DNA from: Bacteroidota bacterium
Lineage (GTDB): Bacteria > Bacteroidota > Bacteroidia > Sphingobacteriales > Sphingobacteriaceae
Reading direction: 5' to 3'
Length of the DNA: 64,000 nucleotides
Assembly: GCA_023450085.1 (NCBI GenBank)
Contig: JAEXHI010000030.1
Span: forward strand, 62,001-126,000
Positions 37,879 to 46,957 of this stretch are shown piece after piece (the first letter of the stretch is position 1; every line of letters starts with the position of its first letter). The position numbers and the translations under genes were made by a program. The notes beneath the pieces are model-generated. The model was not told the DNA's origin. It worked only from the letters and a program-made list of their open reading frames with translations, and did no database searches.

Positions 37879-37906
37879 AAGCCTAGTTAATTTCTTAACT
37901 AAGCTT
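37879..37906 (-). terminator. Terminator of the TonB-dependent receptor gene
   Basis: Imperfect 12-bp stem (AAGCCTAGTTAA / TTAACTAAGCTT, one G-U on the transcript) followed on the minus strand by TTTATTTTTTG. It lies 27 bp after the stop at 37933. Confidence 0.75.
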
Positions 37907-37932
37907 CATTTCTTAATATTTTAAAACAATAA

Positions 37933-40350
37933 CTAGAGTTTATACGACAGCGTAGTTAAAAACTGACGTGGTGGAATTGGGTTCACACTGTAGTTTTCGT
38001 GAACGAAATAATTCAATTCATTGGTAATATTCGACAATTTACCCAATAACGAAAGTCTTTTCCACGAGTAACCAGCTGATAAATCTATAGTAGTAAAACC
38101 TTTCAAAGGAATTGGTTTTTGGGTAGTGGTACTTGTGGCATTTTTCGCAAGATTCCAACCTCCATTTCTATCACCCGTGTAAAATGCTGAAGCACCCAAC
38201 TTTAATCCTTTAATTGATCCATTTTGCACCGTATAAAACAAAGTAGCATTAGCCGTATTTTTGGTCGTACCTACTAAACGAACGCCTTCTACAGCACCAG
38301 TTCCCTCTAGCGTTTTTGTAAACCTCATAAAGTTGTACGCATAACCAGCAATAATGTTTAAACCTTTAGCCAAAGAACCTGTTACATCTATTTCAAAACT
38401 ATCGCTTCTTGTACTTCCAGAAAACTCCTTAATGTTTGTGTTCGAGTTCGCTGTACCATCCGCTAAGAACAAAGCGGTTTGTGCTAAATCTGAATTCTTG
38501 GTCACGTTATAAGTTAAATTGGTAGATAATTTACCACCAAAAAAATCATTCTTTATACCTGCTTCATACTGATCAATTATTGATGGTTTTAATGCTGCAC
38601 CAAAAATATCTAAACCTGTATTGGCAGTAAAGTTATTAGCATAGGTAGCATATAATGAAGTCGATTTTAATGGCTGATAAATTAACCCAACTTTTGGAGA
38701 AAAAGCATCATCAAACTTAGTTGCAGTTGGCTGTGCTACTGTAGCGCCATTCACTAAGCCTAATGGTAATACTCTTGCATTTTTCTGATCGGTATATCTA
38801 ATCCCCGCTAATAATTTAAAATTGTTAGTGATTTCAAACAAGTTTTGAACAAATGCTCCGTATCTGTAAACCGGCGTTAAAGTCTCTGTCATGGCTACAG
38901 TTTCTGGCATGTATCCATTACCTTGATAGGTAGAAGGATCAAAAACATTGACATTACCGTAATTAAAAGTTGCTACACGTGTTCCAGCTTGGTTGATATA
39001 GTTAAAGGTATTGCTTGTAACCCTAGATTGATCAGCATCCAGTCCTACTAACAATGTATTTTTCATTCCTAAAAACCTAAAGTGACCAGTTAAATTAACC
39101 TGTTGGTTGTAGGTGTACTCTGTTGTTTTGGCTCTGTTTAAATTCCTGGCCACAATACCAGTCGCAGGTGGGTTAATTCTTTCTGCACCATAATAGTCTC
39201 TATCATAATTCTGATAAGACGCAACCGCATTAAGCTTCCAATCTTCGTTAAATTTATGGTTAAGATTCAACTGTATTGTGCTAGTATTGGTCTTATTGTA
39301 CGCCCAAGGAGTGTTTAAAAACTTATCTCTACCAAAATCAACAATGGCTCCTGCAACAGTACCTACTCCAAAGTCTGGGGTATAATCACTTTTTAGATAG
39401 TCGGCAATAAACATTACTTCTGTTTTTTCACTTGCCTTATATAAAATAGACGGATTGATATAAAACCTCTTAGAATTCACGTTATTTCTGAAACTTCCTG
39501 CTTTTTCAGCGGTTCCTATTAATCTTACCGCAAATTTATCATCTACTGGTCCATACAAGTCTACAATGCCCTTATATTCTCCATAACTACCTGTACGAAA
39601 GGCTACCTCACCTCCATTTTCAAATTTCGGTTTTTTAGTCACCATATTCACCACGGCCCCACCTGTAACACCGCCATAAAGTAGCGCTGCACTACCTTTT
39701 AACACTTCAACAGATTCCAAAGTACTTGCCTCAGGACTTCCTCCAATACTAGTACGTGCACCATTTTTGAAAATATTATTAGAACCTAAGCTATATCCCC
39801 TAGCGTAAAAATTCTCTCCTACGCCTCCACGGTTAGCACCCAACGATACGCCATTCACATTCTTCATCACATCTCCTAACCTGTCTGCCTGTTGATCTTG
39901 AATAACCTGACTGGTGATAATTTGCACCGATTGAGGCAAATCTCTTGGCGGAATAGCCACTTTGCCCAAAGTAGTTGGCTTTTCGTTCGATGACTTATAG
40001 GCATGTACAGCAACTTCATTCAGCTGCGAAGAAGATTCTGAAATGGTAATGGCATTCAGTTGATTTTCTCCTTCTTTAACCTGTACATCAATCAACACAG
40101 ATTTAATGCCTACCGCCGAAACACGCAACTGGTAATTACCTGGTGTTAAATTTCTGAAAATAAAACGTCCATTTTCATCGGTTTGTGTAGATACATGTTT
40201 TAAGCTCACACTCACATGGCTGGCAGCATCTCCGTCATTAGTTTTAACCAATCCCGAAAGGTTTGATTTAGCTTTTTGCGCATATACAAACACCGAAAAC
40301 AGCGTTAAAAATAGGCACACGAATAAGGTAGATATAAATTTGACTTTCAT
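37933..40350 (-). CDS. TonB-dependent siderophore-type receptor with CarboxypepD-like domain
   Basis: An 805-residue outer-membrane receptor. A signal peptide (1-24, VYA/Q) precedes a carboxypeptidase-regulatory-like domain (~30-110: LSGLVKTNDG, DENGRFIFRNLTPGNYQLRV), a plug (LPQSVQIITSQVIQDQQADR, FYARGY, LESVEVLKGSAALLYG, GGAVVNMVTKKP) and a barrel that ends with FLTTLSYKL. The plug matches FhuA/FoxA-type ferric siderophore receptors rather than SusC; no SusD gene is adjacent. It should import a ferric chelate with TonB energy. Fur binding was not evident in the promoter (40378-40408) by eye. It is monocistronic: a terminator follows. Confidence 0.92.
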   Translation of the reverse strand: MKVKFISTLFVCLFLTLFSVFVYAQKAKSNLSGLVKTNDGDAASHVSVSLKHVSTQTDENGRFIFRNLTPGNYQLRVSAVGIKSVLIDVQVKEGENQLNAITISESSSQLNEVAVHAYKSSNEKPTTLGKVAIPPRDLPQSVQIITSQVIQDQQADRLGDVMKNVNGVSLGANRGGVGENFYARGYSLGSNNIFKNGARTSIGGSPEASTLESVEVLKGSAALLYGGVTGGAVVNMVTKKPKFENGGEVAFRTGSYGEYKGIVDLYGPVDDKFAVRLIGTAEKAGSFRNNVNSKRFYINPSILYKASEKTEVMFIADYLKSDYTPDFGVGTVAGAIVDFGRDKFLNTPWAYNKTNTSTIQLNLNHKFNEDWKLNAVASYQNYDRDYYGAERINPPATGIVARNLNRAKTTEYTYNQQVNLTGHFRFLGMKNTLLVGLDADQSRVTSNTFNYINQAGTRVATFNYGNVNVFDPSTYQGNGYMPETVAMTETLTPVYRYGAFVQNLFEITNNFKLLAGIRYTDQKNARVLPLGLVNGATVAQPTATKFDDAFSPKVGLIYQPLKSTSLYATYANNFTANTGLDIFGAALKPSIIDQYEAGIKNDFFGGKLSTNLTYNVTKNSDLAQTALFLADGTANSNTNIKEFSGSTRSDSFEIDVTGSLAKGLNIIAGYAYNFMRFTKTLEGTGAVEGVRLVGTTKNTANATLFYTVQNGSIKGLKLGASAFYTGDRNGGWNLAKNATSTTTQKPIPLKGFTTIDLSAGYSWKRLSLLGKLSNITNELNYFVHENYSVNPIPPRQFLTTLSYKL

Positions 40351-40377
40351 TTTTATTTAGATTAAATCTTGATTGCG

Positions 40378-40408
40378 CAAAGGTAAAATCGAATCTAGTC
40401 TTTGTCAA
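40378..40408 (-). promoter_or_regulatory. Promoter of the siderophore-type receptor gene
   Basis: Minus strand: TTG (of TTGACAAAG), 20-bp spacer, TACCTTTG, an exact TAnnTTTG box, 27 bp before the ATG at 40350. This is the best consensus match in the window. Confidence 0.75.
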
Positions 40409-40473
40409 GAGATTTTTACAATTAAATTAAGATGAGATTAGAAAGACTTCTTTTAGGGTTTAAAGCCATAAAA

Positions 40474-40503
40474 AATGCGCCTTGATTAATACCAAGGCGC
40501 ATT
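40474..40503 (-). terminator. Terminator of the ElaA-like gene
   Basis: Perfect 11-bp inverted repeat AATGCGCCTTG / CAAGGCGCATT with an 8-nt loop, followed on the minus strand by TTTTTTATGG, 23 bp after the stop at 40527. Confidence 0.85.
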
Positions 40504-40526
40504 CTAGCGAATCGATTCGATTCTAT

Positions 40527-40985
40527 TTACAGGGAAAGTATCATTTCTATATGCGGAATATCGTCTTCCAAGTATTCATCACTATCCTTAACGAAACCAA
40601 AACTTTCGTAAAACTTCTTCAAATATAGTTGTGCACCAATTCTGATTGCACGCTTACCATGCGTTTCATAAACCTTCTCAATGCTTTTCTCCATCAAGGT
40701 AATTCCCGCTCCTATGCCTCTGTATCTTGAATTGGTTAATACACGGCCAATACTGGCTTCTGTGAAAGAAACTCCCGCAGGAACTATCCGCGTATAGGCA
40801 ACTAAATTATCGCCGTCCCAAGCCATTAAATGATGGCATTTTAAATCCTTTCCGTCGAGGTCTTGATAATTGCATTCCTGCTCAATGATAAATACTTCAT
40901 TGCGCAAACGCAATATGGTGTATAGCTCTTCTTTGGAGAGGTCGTTAAAGTGTTTATATGTCCAGTTAAGTGTTGGCTTTTCCAT
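40527..40985 (-). CDS. elaA: GNAT family N-acetyltransferase, ElaA type
   Basis: A 152-residue acetyltransferase. The N-terminal ElaA signature is WTYKHFNDLSKEELYTILRL followed by RNEVFIIEQECNYQDLDGKD. The acetyl-CoA-binding motif is SIGRVLTNSRYRGIGAG, matching the R-x-x-G-x-G/A pattern. ELA-type GNATs are small cytoplasmic enzymes with unknown acceptor substrates. It lies between the siderophore-type receptor and ppc on the minus strand, with 117 bp to ppc; it has its own terminator, so it may be read from its own promoter or through from ppc. Confidence 0.88.
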   Translation of the reverse strand: MEKPTLNWTYKHFNDLSKEELYTILRLRNEVFIIEQECNYQDLDGKDLKCHHLMAWDGDNLVAYTRIVPAGVSFTEASIGRVLTNSRYRGIGAGITLMEKSIEKVYETHGKRAIRIGAQLYLKKFYESFGFVKDSDEYLEDDIPHIEMILSL

Positions 40986-41102
40986 TATGGTTTTATTATC
41001 CCGCTGATTTCACGGATAAAAAATAACGCTGACTTACTCAGGTGGCTTAGAATCCAATCTGTGAAAATCAGCGTACAAATCTATAGAATCTGCGGCAATT
41101 AC

Positions 41103-43685
41103 CTATGCCAAGTTTCTACCTGCATTCACAATTCCATAAACGGTTCTGATCGCCAGTTTCTCGTAAGCTTGCTGTTTCTCCTCACTCAAGTCATCTTGCA
41201 ACCTATCCAAAGCAAAATGCTGGATCAGTACCAATGGAAGAATGATCTTTTCACGTACTGCAATAGATTTCTTCTCCACAGGATAGTTTTCCATTAATGA
41301 GCTGTGGCCAGTGAGTTTTAATAACATTGCTTTAGAAAGCTCAAATTCTGCATGTAATTGTTTCCAGAAAGAACCAAATTTGGGATCATTGGCCAAATAA
41401 GCCGTAATCTCAAAATCAGACTTGCTCATAGACATGATACAATTGTCGACGATGGTTTTAAAGTAGCCAGATTGCTGATAGGTTTTTTGCACCTGCTCCC
41501 AATGTCCCAAATCCTCTTGTACTTTCAAAGCCGTGCCTACCCCATAAAACCCAGGTACATTTTGTTTCAACTGACTCCATGAAGTCACAAAACCAATAGC
41601 ACGTAAATCCTCAAGTTTTAGTTTATTTCCAGCATTCCTTTTTACTGGCCTACTGCTAATTGTAATTTTTGACAACAAACTTAATGGCGATAATTTTTCT
41701 AGATACTCCAAGAATAAAGGATCATTACGTAAGTCGATATAAGCATCATAACTATCTTTCGCCATTTTGTTCAGGATATCGAAGTTTTCTTTATCCAATA
41801 GCACATTGTGTTTACTTTTTACACCCGAAGAAATTCCTGCGTTAATTAATTGCTCAATATTAAAGGTTGCACTATCTACAGAGCCATACTGCGAGCTAAT
41901 GGTTTGCCCTTGTACAGTAAGCTGGATGTTCTTATTGGCAATTTCTTTACCCATTGAAGCATAAAAACGGTGTGTTTTACCTCCGCCACGGGCAGGAGGA
42001 CCGCCCCTACCGTCAAAAAATGCTAATTGAATATTATGTTCCTCGGCTACTTTGGTTAAAGCAACCTTGGCCGTAAAAATAGACCAGTTGGCCATTAAAT
42101 AGCCACCGTCTTTGGTACTATCAGAAAAGCCTAACATAATATGCTGTTTGCCTCCGCGTAAAGCCAAATGCTTTTTATAGAAAGGATGCGTATATAGCTT
42201 CTGCATAATCTCGCCCGCTCCCGAAAGGTCATTAACCGTCTCAAACAAAGGCACAAAATCAATGCTTAGGTTCTCCGCTTCCCAACCGTTCCACAGGAAC
42301 AGTTCTATCAACTGCAAAATATCGCTTGCTTGTTGGCAGTTACTGATGATGAAACGATGGCAAGCCTGCTCACCATTCTTCTGTTGGATATCTTTAATCT
42401 CCGCAATGGTTTGCAAGGCATCCTTGATCAAATTATCCTGCTCACCTGCATAGATGATTTTGGCACTTCTCAAAGAAATGGCTTTTAGCTTTTCCTCTTC
42501 TGATAACTCGTCATAGTTTTCACTGTATAAAGAATTAATAGGTTTTTGCGTTCTACAGTACTCATGCACTTTACGCAACACCCTACTATCTTGCCTAATG
42601 TCCAAGGAAGCGAAATAGCAACGGTAAAGCTCTACTTTTCTTAACAGATCTTGTACAATGTTGGCAAACAAACCATCATGATACTTATTTAAAATCTCTA
42701 CAATGTTGTTGAGATGTTTGATAATTTCTTCGGAAATATCCTTTTCCTCTAATGAAGAATTAAAGGCATTTTCATAAAATACTTCTTGCAGTTTATTGAT
42801 GTCTTCCTCTACCCCTCTAAAGGTAATGCGTCTTTTGATATTCCTAAAATCACGGTAGTAACACCTGAACAAAATCTGCCTTAGCAATTTAGACACCTCC
42901 AAGGTAGTTTGTGCTTTTACATTCGGATTTCCATCTCTATCGCCACCTGGCCAAAAACCCAATTCAACTACCTTTTTTGGGTCAATATGATATTCACTTA
43001 ATAGCTGATTTAATCCCGTTTGGATATTGGCTGCCGCGAAATAGAACACATTTTCTAAATACCAAGCTAAGCTCATCGCTTCATCTACTGGAGTTGGCGA
43101 TTTTTTATTGAAGAAAGGCGTTTTACCTAATTGTTGCAACAACTGGTTAATGGTGGTGATATCGTTAGATTTGATGGCAGCCGTTAGGTCATTGATGATT
43201 CCCAATACTGGTCCAGGATAAAACTGTGTAGGGTGTGCCGTAAGCACTAACCTTAAAGAAAATTCCTCTATCAAACGATCTATCTTCTCATGCAGTTTTG
43301 CATCATCGTTAGCCTTTAAAAACAAGGCCCTTAAAGAACTTTGCTCATCGCTAGTATTCAGCTTGGTAAAAGACGCATCCTCTACCGCATCAAAAAGTAC
43401 CACCTGTCTTTCAATGTACTGGATAAAACGGAACAACAAATCAATAATGCTTTCCTCGCCCTTATCCTGAACGTACTTCTCGAAAAATTTTTCAATTAAT
43501 TCATTCGGCTTTTCGTGGTTCTTAATACCATCTTCGCAGCTCTTAAAAAAAAGAGGCAACAGGGTTCCGGTATCTTTAATTTTGTAAAACGGAAGCGTTA
43601 GAAACAAACTGTTATACAGTTCGAAACGAGATACAACCTCGTTATTGAAATAATATTCGCGTTGGCTGGGTTGATTTAATTGCAT
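41103..43685 (-). CDS. ppc: Phosphoenolpyruvate carboxylase (divergent Bacteroidota type)
   Basis: An 860-residue enzyme that carboxylates PEP to oxaloacetate to refill the TCA cycle. Conserved blocks: VLTAHPTQF (catalytic His of the LTAHPT motif), FWPGGDRDGNPNV, MLGFSDSTKDGGY, FFDGRGGPPARGGG, and QGQTISSQYG. Two points differ from the classic bacterial enzyme: the HGRGG motif reads DGRGG, and the protein ends NAGRNLA instead of the usual GxRNTG. Length is slightly below the usual ~880. These suggest a divergent subfamily, with altered kinetics or allostery possible. It is transcribed away from the GH9 gene. Confidence 0.92.
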   Translation of the reverse strand: MQLNQPSQREYYFNNEVVSRFELYNSLFLTLPFYKIKDTGTLLPLFFKSCEDGIKNHEKPNELIEKFFEKYVQDKGEESIIDLLFRFIQYIERQVVLFDAVEDASFTKLNTSDEQSSLRALFLKANDDAKLHEKIDRLIEEFSLRLVLTAHPTQFYPGPVLGIINDLTAAIKSNDITTINQLLQQLGKTPFFNKKSPTPVDEAMSLAWYLENVFYFAAANIQTGLNQLLSEYHIDPKKVVELGFWPGGDRDGNPNVKAQTTLEVSKLLRQILFRCYYRDFRNIKRRITFRGVEEDINKLQEVFYENAFNSSLEEKDISEEIIKHLNNIVEILNKYHDGLFANIVQDLLRKVELYRCYFASLDIRQDSRVLRKVHEYCRTQKPINSLYSENYDELSEEEKLKAISLRSAKIIYAGEQDNLIKDALQTIAEIKDIQQKNGEQACHRFIISNCQQASDILQLIELFLWNGWEAENLSIDFVPLFETVNDLSGAGEIMQKLYTHPFYKKHLALRGGKQHIMLGFSDSTKDGGYLMANWSIFTAKVALTKVAEEHNIQLAFFDGRGGPPARGGGKTHRFYASMGKEIANKNIQLTVQGQTISSQYGSVDSATFNIEQLINAGISSGVKSKHNVLLDKENFDILNKMAKDSYDAYIDLRNDPLFLEYLEKLSPLSLLSKITISSRPVKRNAGNKLKLEDLRAIGFVTSWSQLKQNVPGFYGVGTALKVQEDLGHWEQVQKTYQQSGYFKTIVDNCIMSMSKSDFEITAYLANDPKFGSFWKQLHAEFELSKAMLLKLTGHSSLMENYPVEKKSIAVREKIILPLVLIQHFALDRLQDDLSEEKQQAYEKLAIRTVYGIVNAGRNLA

Positions 43686-44036
43686 CCCGAAAAATAAGTA
43701 TATTTAGTTTGTTACAGAAATAAAAATGGATTTTATCGAGTATTTTAATAGACTTTTAGTTAAAATCTAAAATGGTAAGCAAAAGCATATTTTTTTATAT
43801 CCAGAAAAAGTGCTACCTTGTACCTATGAAAGGTTAAACACAAATCTTTTAAAAACATTACAAGACTTTATCTTAGAGTTTTTGTAAAAATTGTTAATTT
43901 TTTGGGATAGACGCCCCTGATCAAAAATCGGGGGCGTTTCTTGTTTAAACCTATCCTTTGGTGCTTTTGGCCTCGCCATCGTTTTTTCTAAAATTTAATC
44001 CTATTTTTAGTTGACCAATATTTAGCCCGTTTCATC
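43686..44036. other. Divergent intergenic region with internal terminator; possible small RNA
   Basis: A 351-bp region between the ppc and GH9 starts. A plus-strand hairpin terminator at 43911-43937 sits ~100 bp before the GH9 ATG, where no gene ends. A -7-like TACCTTG lies at ~43812. The ~100-nt stretch between them could be a small RNA or an attenuated leader. No reading frame of note. Confidence 0.5.
43911..43937 (+). terminator. Hairpin terminator in a divergent intergenic region
   Basis: ACGCCCCTGA / TCGGGGGCGT (10 bp, one mismatch-or-wobble) with a 7-nt loop, followed by TTTCTTGTTT on the plus strand. It has no upstream gene, so it marks a leader or a small RNA. Confidence 0.7.
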
Positions 44037-46538
44037 ATGAGAACTCTTTTGCGCTTTTCGCTAGCCATTGCCCTATGTATTTTCGCTTTTTTGGCCTTCA
44101 AACCCAAAGAGCAACAAAGCTGGGTAAGGATTAACCTACTAGGCTACCAGCCAAAATCCATTAAAGTAGCCGTTTGGGCAAGCAAGGGCACTACTACTCC
44201 AAAAAGTTTCGAGCTGATAGAAAAAGTTAGCGGTAAAACCGTTTACACCTCTAGCAATATCAAAGCCTTTGGTGCTTATGGCCCTTTTGCAAGCGCCGCC
44301 CGATTAAACTTCTCTGAATTTAAAAAACCTGGACGCTACTATATCAAAGTAGACGATGTGACTTCTCCAGAAGTGATTATTGGCGAAGAAGTATACCAAA
44401 ATACTGCTGATTTTGCCTTGCGATACATGCGCCAGCAACGTTGTGGCTATAATCCTTTTTTAAAGGATAGTTGCCATACCCACGATGGCTTTGTGGTATA
44501 CGGCAAAGAAGGGGGTGTCAAAGACAGTACGCATTTTGATGCTGTGGGCGGTTGGCACGATGCCAGCGACTACCTACAATATTCAACAACTACCGCCAAT
44601 GCTGCCTACCACTTACTAATGGCTTACCGAGATTTCCCAAAAGCCTTTTCTGACCATAAATTAGCGACTGGTCTTGATGGTAAAAATGGTGTAGCCGATG
44701 TATTGGACGAAGCCAGATGGGGTTTAGATTTTTTAATGAAATTGCATCCTTCGGCAAAAATCATGTTCAACCAAGTGGCGGATGACCGAGATCATATCGC
44801 CATGCGAATCCCAAAGGAAGACAGCCAATATGGAAAAGGCTTTGAACGCCCCTTGTATTATATCGACGGAAATCCGCAGCAAAGGGGCAAGTTCATGAAC
44901 GATACCAAGGGCACCAGCTCTACCGCAGCTAAATTTGCAAGCGTTTTTGCGTTGGGAAGTGAACTGTACCCAAAAGACAAAAATTATACCGAGCAACTTA
45001 TCGAAAAGTCTAAAACAGCCTATCAATACGCCCTTAGGAAAAAGGGGGTAACACAAACTGCTTCTGTAAAATCACCTTACATTTATGCGGAAGACAACTG
45101 GGTGGACGATATGGAACTAGCCCTTGCAAAAGTGGGCGGTTTAAATGGTTATGGCGAAAAAGCACTTGATTCCGCTTTTTATTATGCCCTTCAAGAACCT
45201 GTTACTCCTTGGTTGGTTAACGATACGGCCAAACATTACCAATGGTACCCTTTTATCAATTTAGGTCACTATGAACTGGCCAAACAGTCTGAAGGAAACC
45301 GCAAACGTGAACTGGTAGACTACTACAAACAAGGCATTCAACATGTTTGGAACCGAGCAAAAACCAATGCTTTTTACCGTGGTGTCCCTTTTATTTGGTG
45401 CAGCAACAACCTTACCGTTGCCTTTGCCATGCAATGTATGTGGTATAAGCAGCTTAGTGGCGATGGAACTTTCTCTGAATTGGAGCAAGCTAATTTCGAC
45501 TGGCTTTTTGGTTGCAATCCATGGGGCACCAGTATGGTTTATGGGCTTCCAAGCTGGGGTGACACGCCTGTAGACCCGCATTCGGCCTTTACCCATTTAG
45601 GGAAATATCCTATTGATGGTGGCTTGGTTGACGGACCTGTGTACACTAGCATTTACAAAGGTTTAATAGGAATACAATTGACTAAGCCCGATGATTATGC
45701 CGCTTTCCAAAGTGATTTAGCCGTTTACCACGATGATTATGGCGACTATAGCACCAATGAGCCTACGATGGACGGCACCGCATCTCTTGTTTATCTACTT
45801 GCTGCTTATGATAGCCGAACGAACAAAGAGTTTTCCAACTACACCAAAGAATATGGTGCCATTAACAGAGGGGACATTAAAGAAAAACAATTGGCCATTG
45901 TTTTTACTGGCGACGAATTTGCCGATGGCGGACAAAAAATCATCTCTGCCTTGGATAAAGAAAAAATCAAGGCTTCTTTCTTCCTCACGGGCAATTTTTA
46001 TCGCAATACCACCTTTGCTCCTTTCATTAAAACAGCAAAGGCAAAAGGCCATTATCTAGGTGCTCACTCCGACCAGCACTTGTTGTATGCCGATTGGAAG
46101 AAGAGAGATTCATTATTGGTTACTGAAAAGCAATTTAAGGACGATTTGGCGGCAAACTATAAAGCGATGGAGAAGTTTGGCATTGCACAGAAATCAGCAA
46201 AGTATTTTTTACCGCCCTATGAGTGGTATAACCAAACCATTGCCAATTGGACGGATGATACAGGTTTAAAACTCATTAATTTTACACCAGGTACCCGATC
46301 TGCCGCCGATTATACTTATCCGGAATTAGGAAAAGCTTACAGAACTAGCGACGAAATCTATCAGTCTATTATCGATTATGAAAAGCAACAAAGCTTAAAC
46401 GGATTTATCCTTTTATTACATGTAGGTACCGACCCGAGAAGAAAAGACAAATTTTACGACAAGCTTCCACAACTGCTGCAATATCTTAAACAAAATGGCT
46501 ATAAAGCGGTCACTGTAAATGAGCTGTTAGGGAATTGA
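44037..46538 (+). CDS. Glycoside hydrolase family 9 fused to a polysaccharide deacetylase-like domain
   Basis: An 833-residue exported protein. A signal-like N-terminus (1-20) is followed by a CelD-N Ig-like domain (~28-115: SWVRINLLGYQPKSIKVAVW) and the GH9 (alpha/alpha)6 barrel (~120-605). GGWHDASDY holds the catalytic-base aspartates, GCNPWGTSMVYG the conserved GxNPxGxS segment, and YSTNEPTMDGTASLVYLLA the catalytic acid Glu. A NodB-like domain follows (~620-833: IVFTGDEFADGG, GAHSDQHLLY, FILLLHVGTD), with metal-binding Asp and two His visible. GH9 enzymes cleave beta-1,4-glucans or chito-oligosaccharide-type substrates, and the deacetylase partner suggests a substituted or amino-sugar substrate (inference). 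Confidence 0.9.
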   Translation: MRTLLRFSLAIALCIFAFLAFKPKEQQSWVRINLLGYQPKSIKVAVWASKGTTTPKSFELIEKVSGKTVYTSSNIKAFGAYGPFASAARLNFSEFKKPGRYYIKVDDVTSPEVIIGEEVYQNTADFALRYMRQQRCGYNPFLKDSCHTHDGFVVYGKEGGVKDSTHFDAVGGWHDASDYLQYSTTTANAAYHLLMAYRDFPKAFSDHKLATGLDGKNGVADVLDEARWGLDFLMKLHPSAKIMFNQVADDRDHIAMRIPKEDSQYGKGFERPLYYIDGNPQQRGKFMNDTKGTSSTAAKFASVFALGSELYPKDKNYTEQLIEKSKTAYQYALRKKGVTQTASVKSPYIYAEDNWVDDMELALAKVGGLNGYGEKALDSAFYYALQEPVTPWLVNDTAKHYQWYPFINLGHYELAKQSEGNRKRELVDYYKQGIQHVWNRAKTNAFYRGVPFIWCSNNLTVAFAMQCMWYKQLSGDGTFSELEQANFDWLFGCNPWGTSMVYGLPSWGDTPVDPHSAFTHLGKYPIDGGLVDGPVYTSIYKGLIGIQLTKPDDYAAFQSDLAVYHDDYGDYSTNEPTMDGTASLVYLLAAYDSRTNKEFSNYTKEYGAINRGDIKEKQLAIVFTGDEFADGGQKIISALDKEKIKASFFLTGNFYRNTTFAPFIKTAKAKGHYLGAHSDQHLLYADWKKRDSLLVTEKQFKDDLAANYKAMEKFGIAQKSAKYFLPPYEWYNQTIANWTDDTGLKLINFTPGTRSAADYTYPELGKAYRTSDEIYQSIIDYEKQQSLNGFILLLHVGTDPRRKDKFYDKLPQLLQYLKQNGYKAVTVNELLGN

Positions 46539-46682
46539 TGTGATCATTGGTGAATGGGATGATTAGTTGATGGCATGATCAGCTAATTCAAATCGATTAG
46601 TCGTCTTGTAGGGAAATCATCATATTGGCCAATCATCTCATTAGTACATCATCAAAATCGGCATTTTCTAAAAACAAATGTG

Positions 46683-46710
46683 TTGTTTTTCATTGAAATA
46701 ACTAACTTTG
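46683..46710 (+). promoter_or_regulatory. Promoter of the small membrane protein gene
   Basis: TTG, 17-bp spacer, TAACTTTG, an exact TAnnTTTG box, 17 bp before the ATG at 46728. The spacer is shorter than usual for the phylum but the -7 element is strong. Confidence 0.55.
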
Positions 46711-46727
46711 CGGCAAAAGTTTTAAAC

Positions 46728-46910
46728 ATGAGCAATTCAGAAAATAAAAACAATTTTGATTGGGTTTGGTATGTAATTGGTATGGTGGCATTTGTACTTG
46801 CTTTTTCTGCCGTTACTACACACATTGGTTATCTTTTCCTAGCAGCTATCATCGGGTTAATTTTCGGTGGTGTTTTCTTGAACAAGATCGTTAAGGGAAG
46901 AGAGTACTAG
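46728..46910 (+). CDS. Small two-helix membrane protein
   Basis: A 60-residue protein from ATG 46728; the frame also extends upstream through a GTG, but the promoter -7 box lies within that extension. After a polar N-terminus (MSNSENKNNFDW), two hydrophobic helices (~13-31 and ~35-54) are separated by a short turn. Short basic C-terminus KGREY. No family recognised. It is 47 bp before the DUF2911 gene on the same strand, with which it may be co-transcribed. Confidence 0.6.
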   Translation: MSNSENKNNFDWVWYVIGMVAFVLAFSAVTTHIGYLFLAAIIGLIFGGVFLNKIVKGREY

Positions 46911-46957
46911 TTGTACCCACACCGAAAAAACAATATCCACAACCAATTTATATTTTG

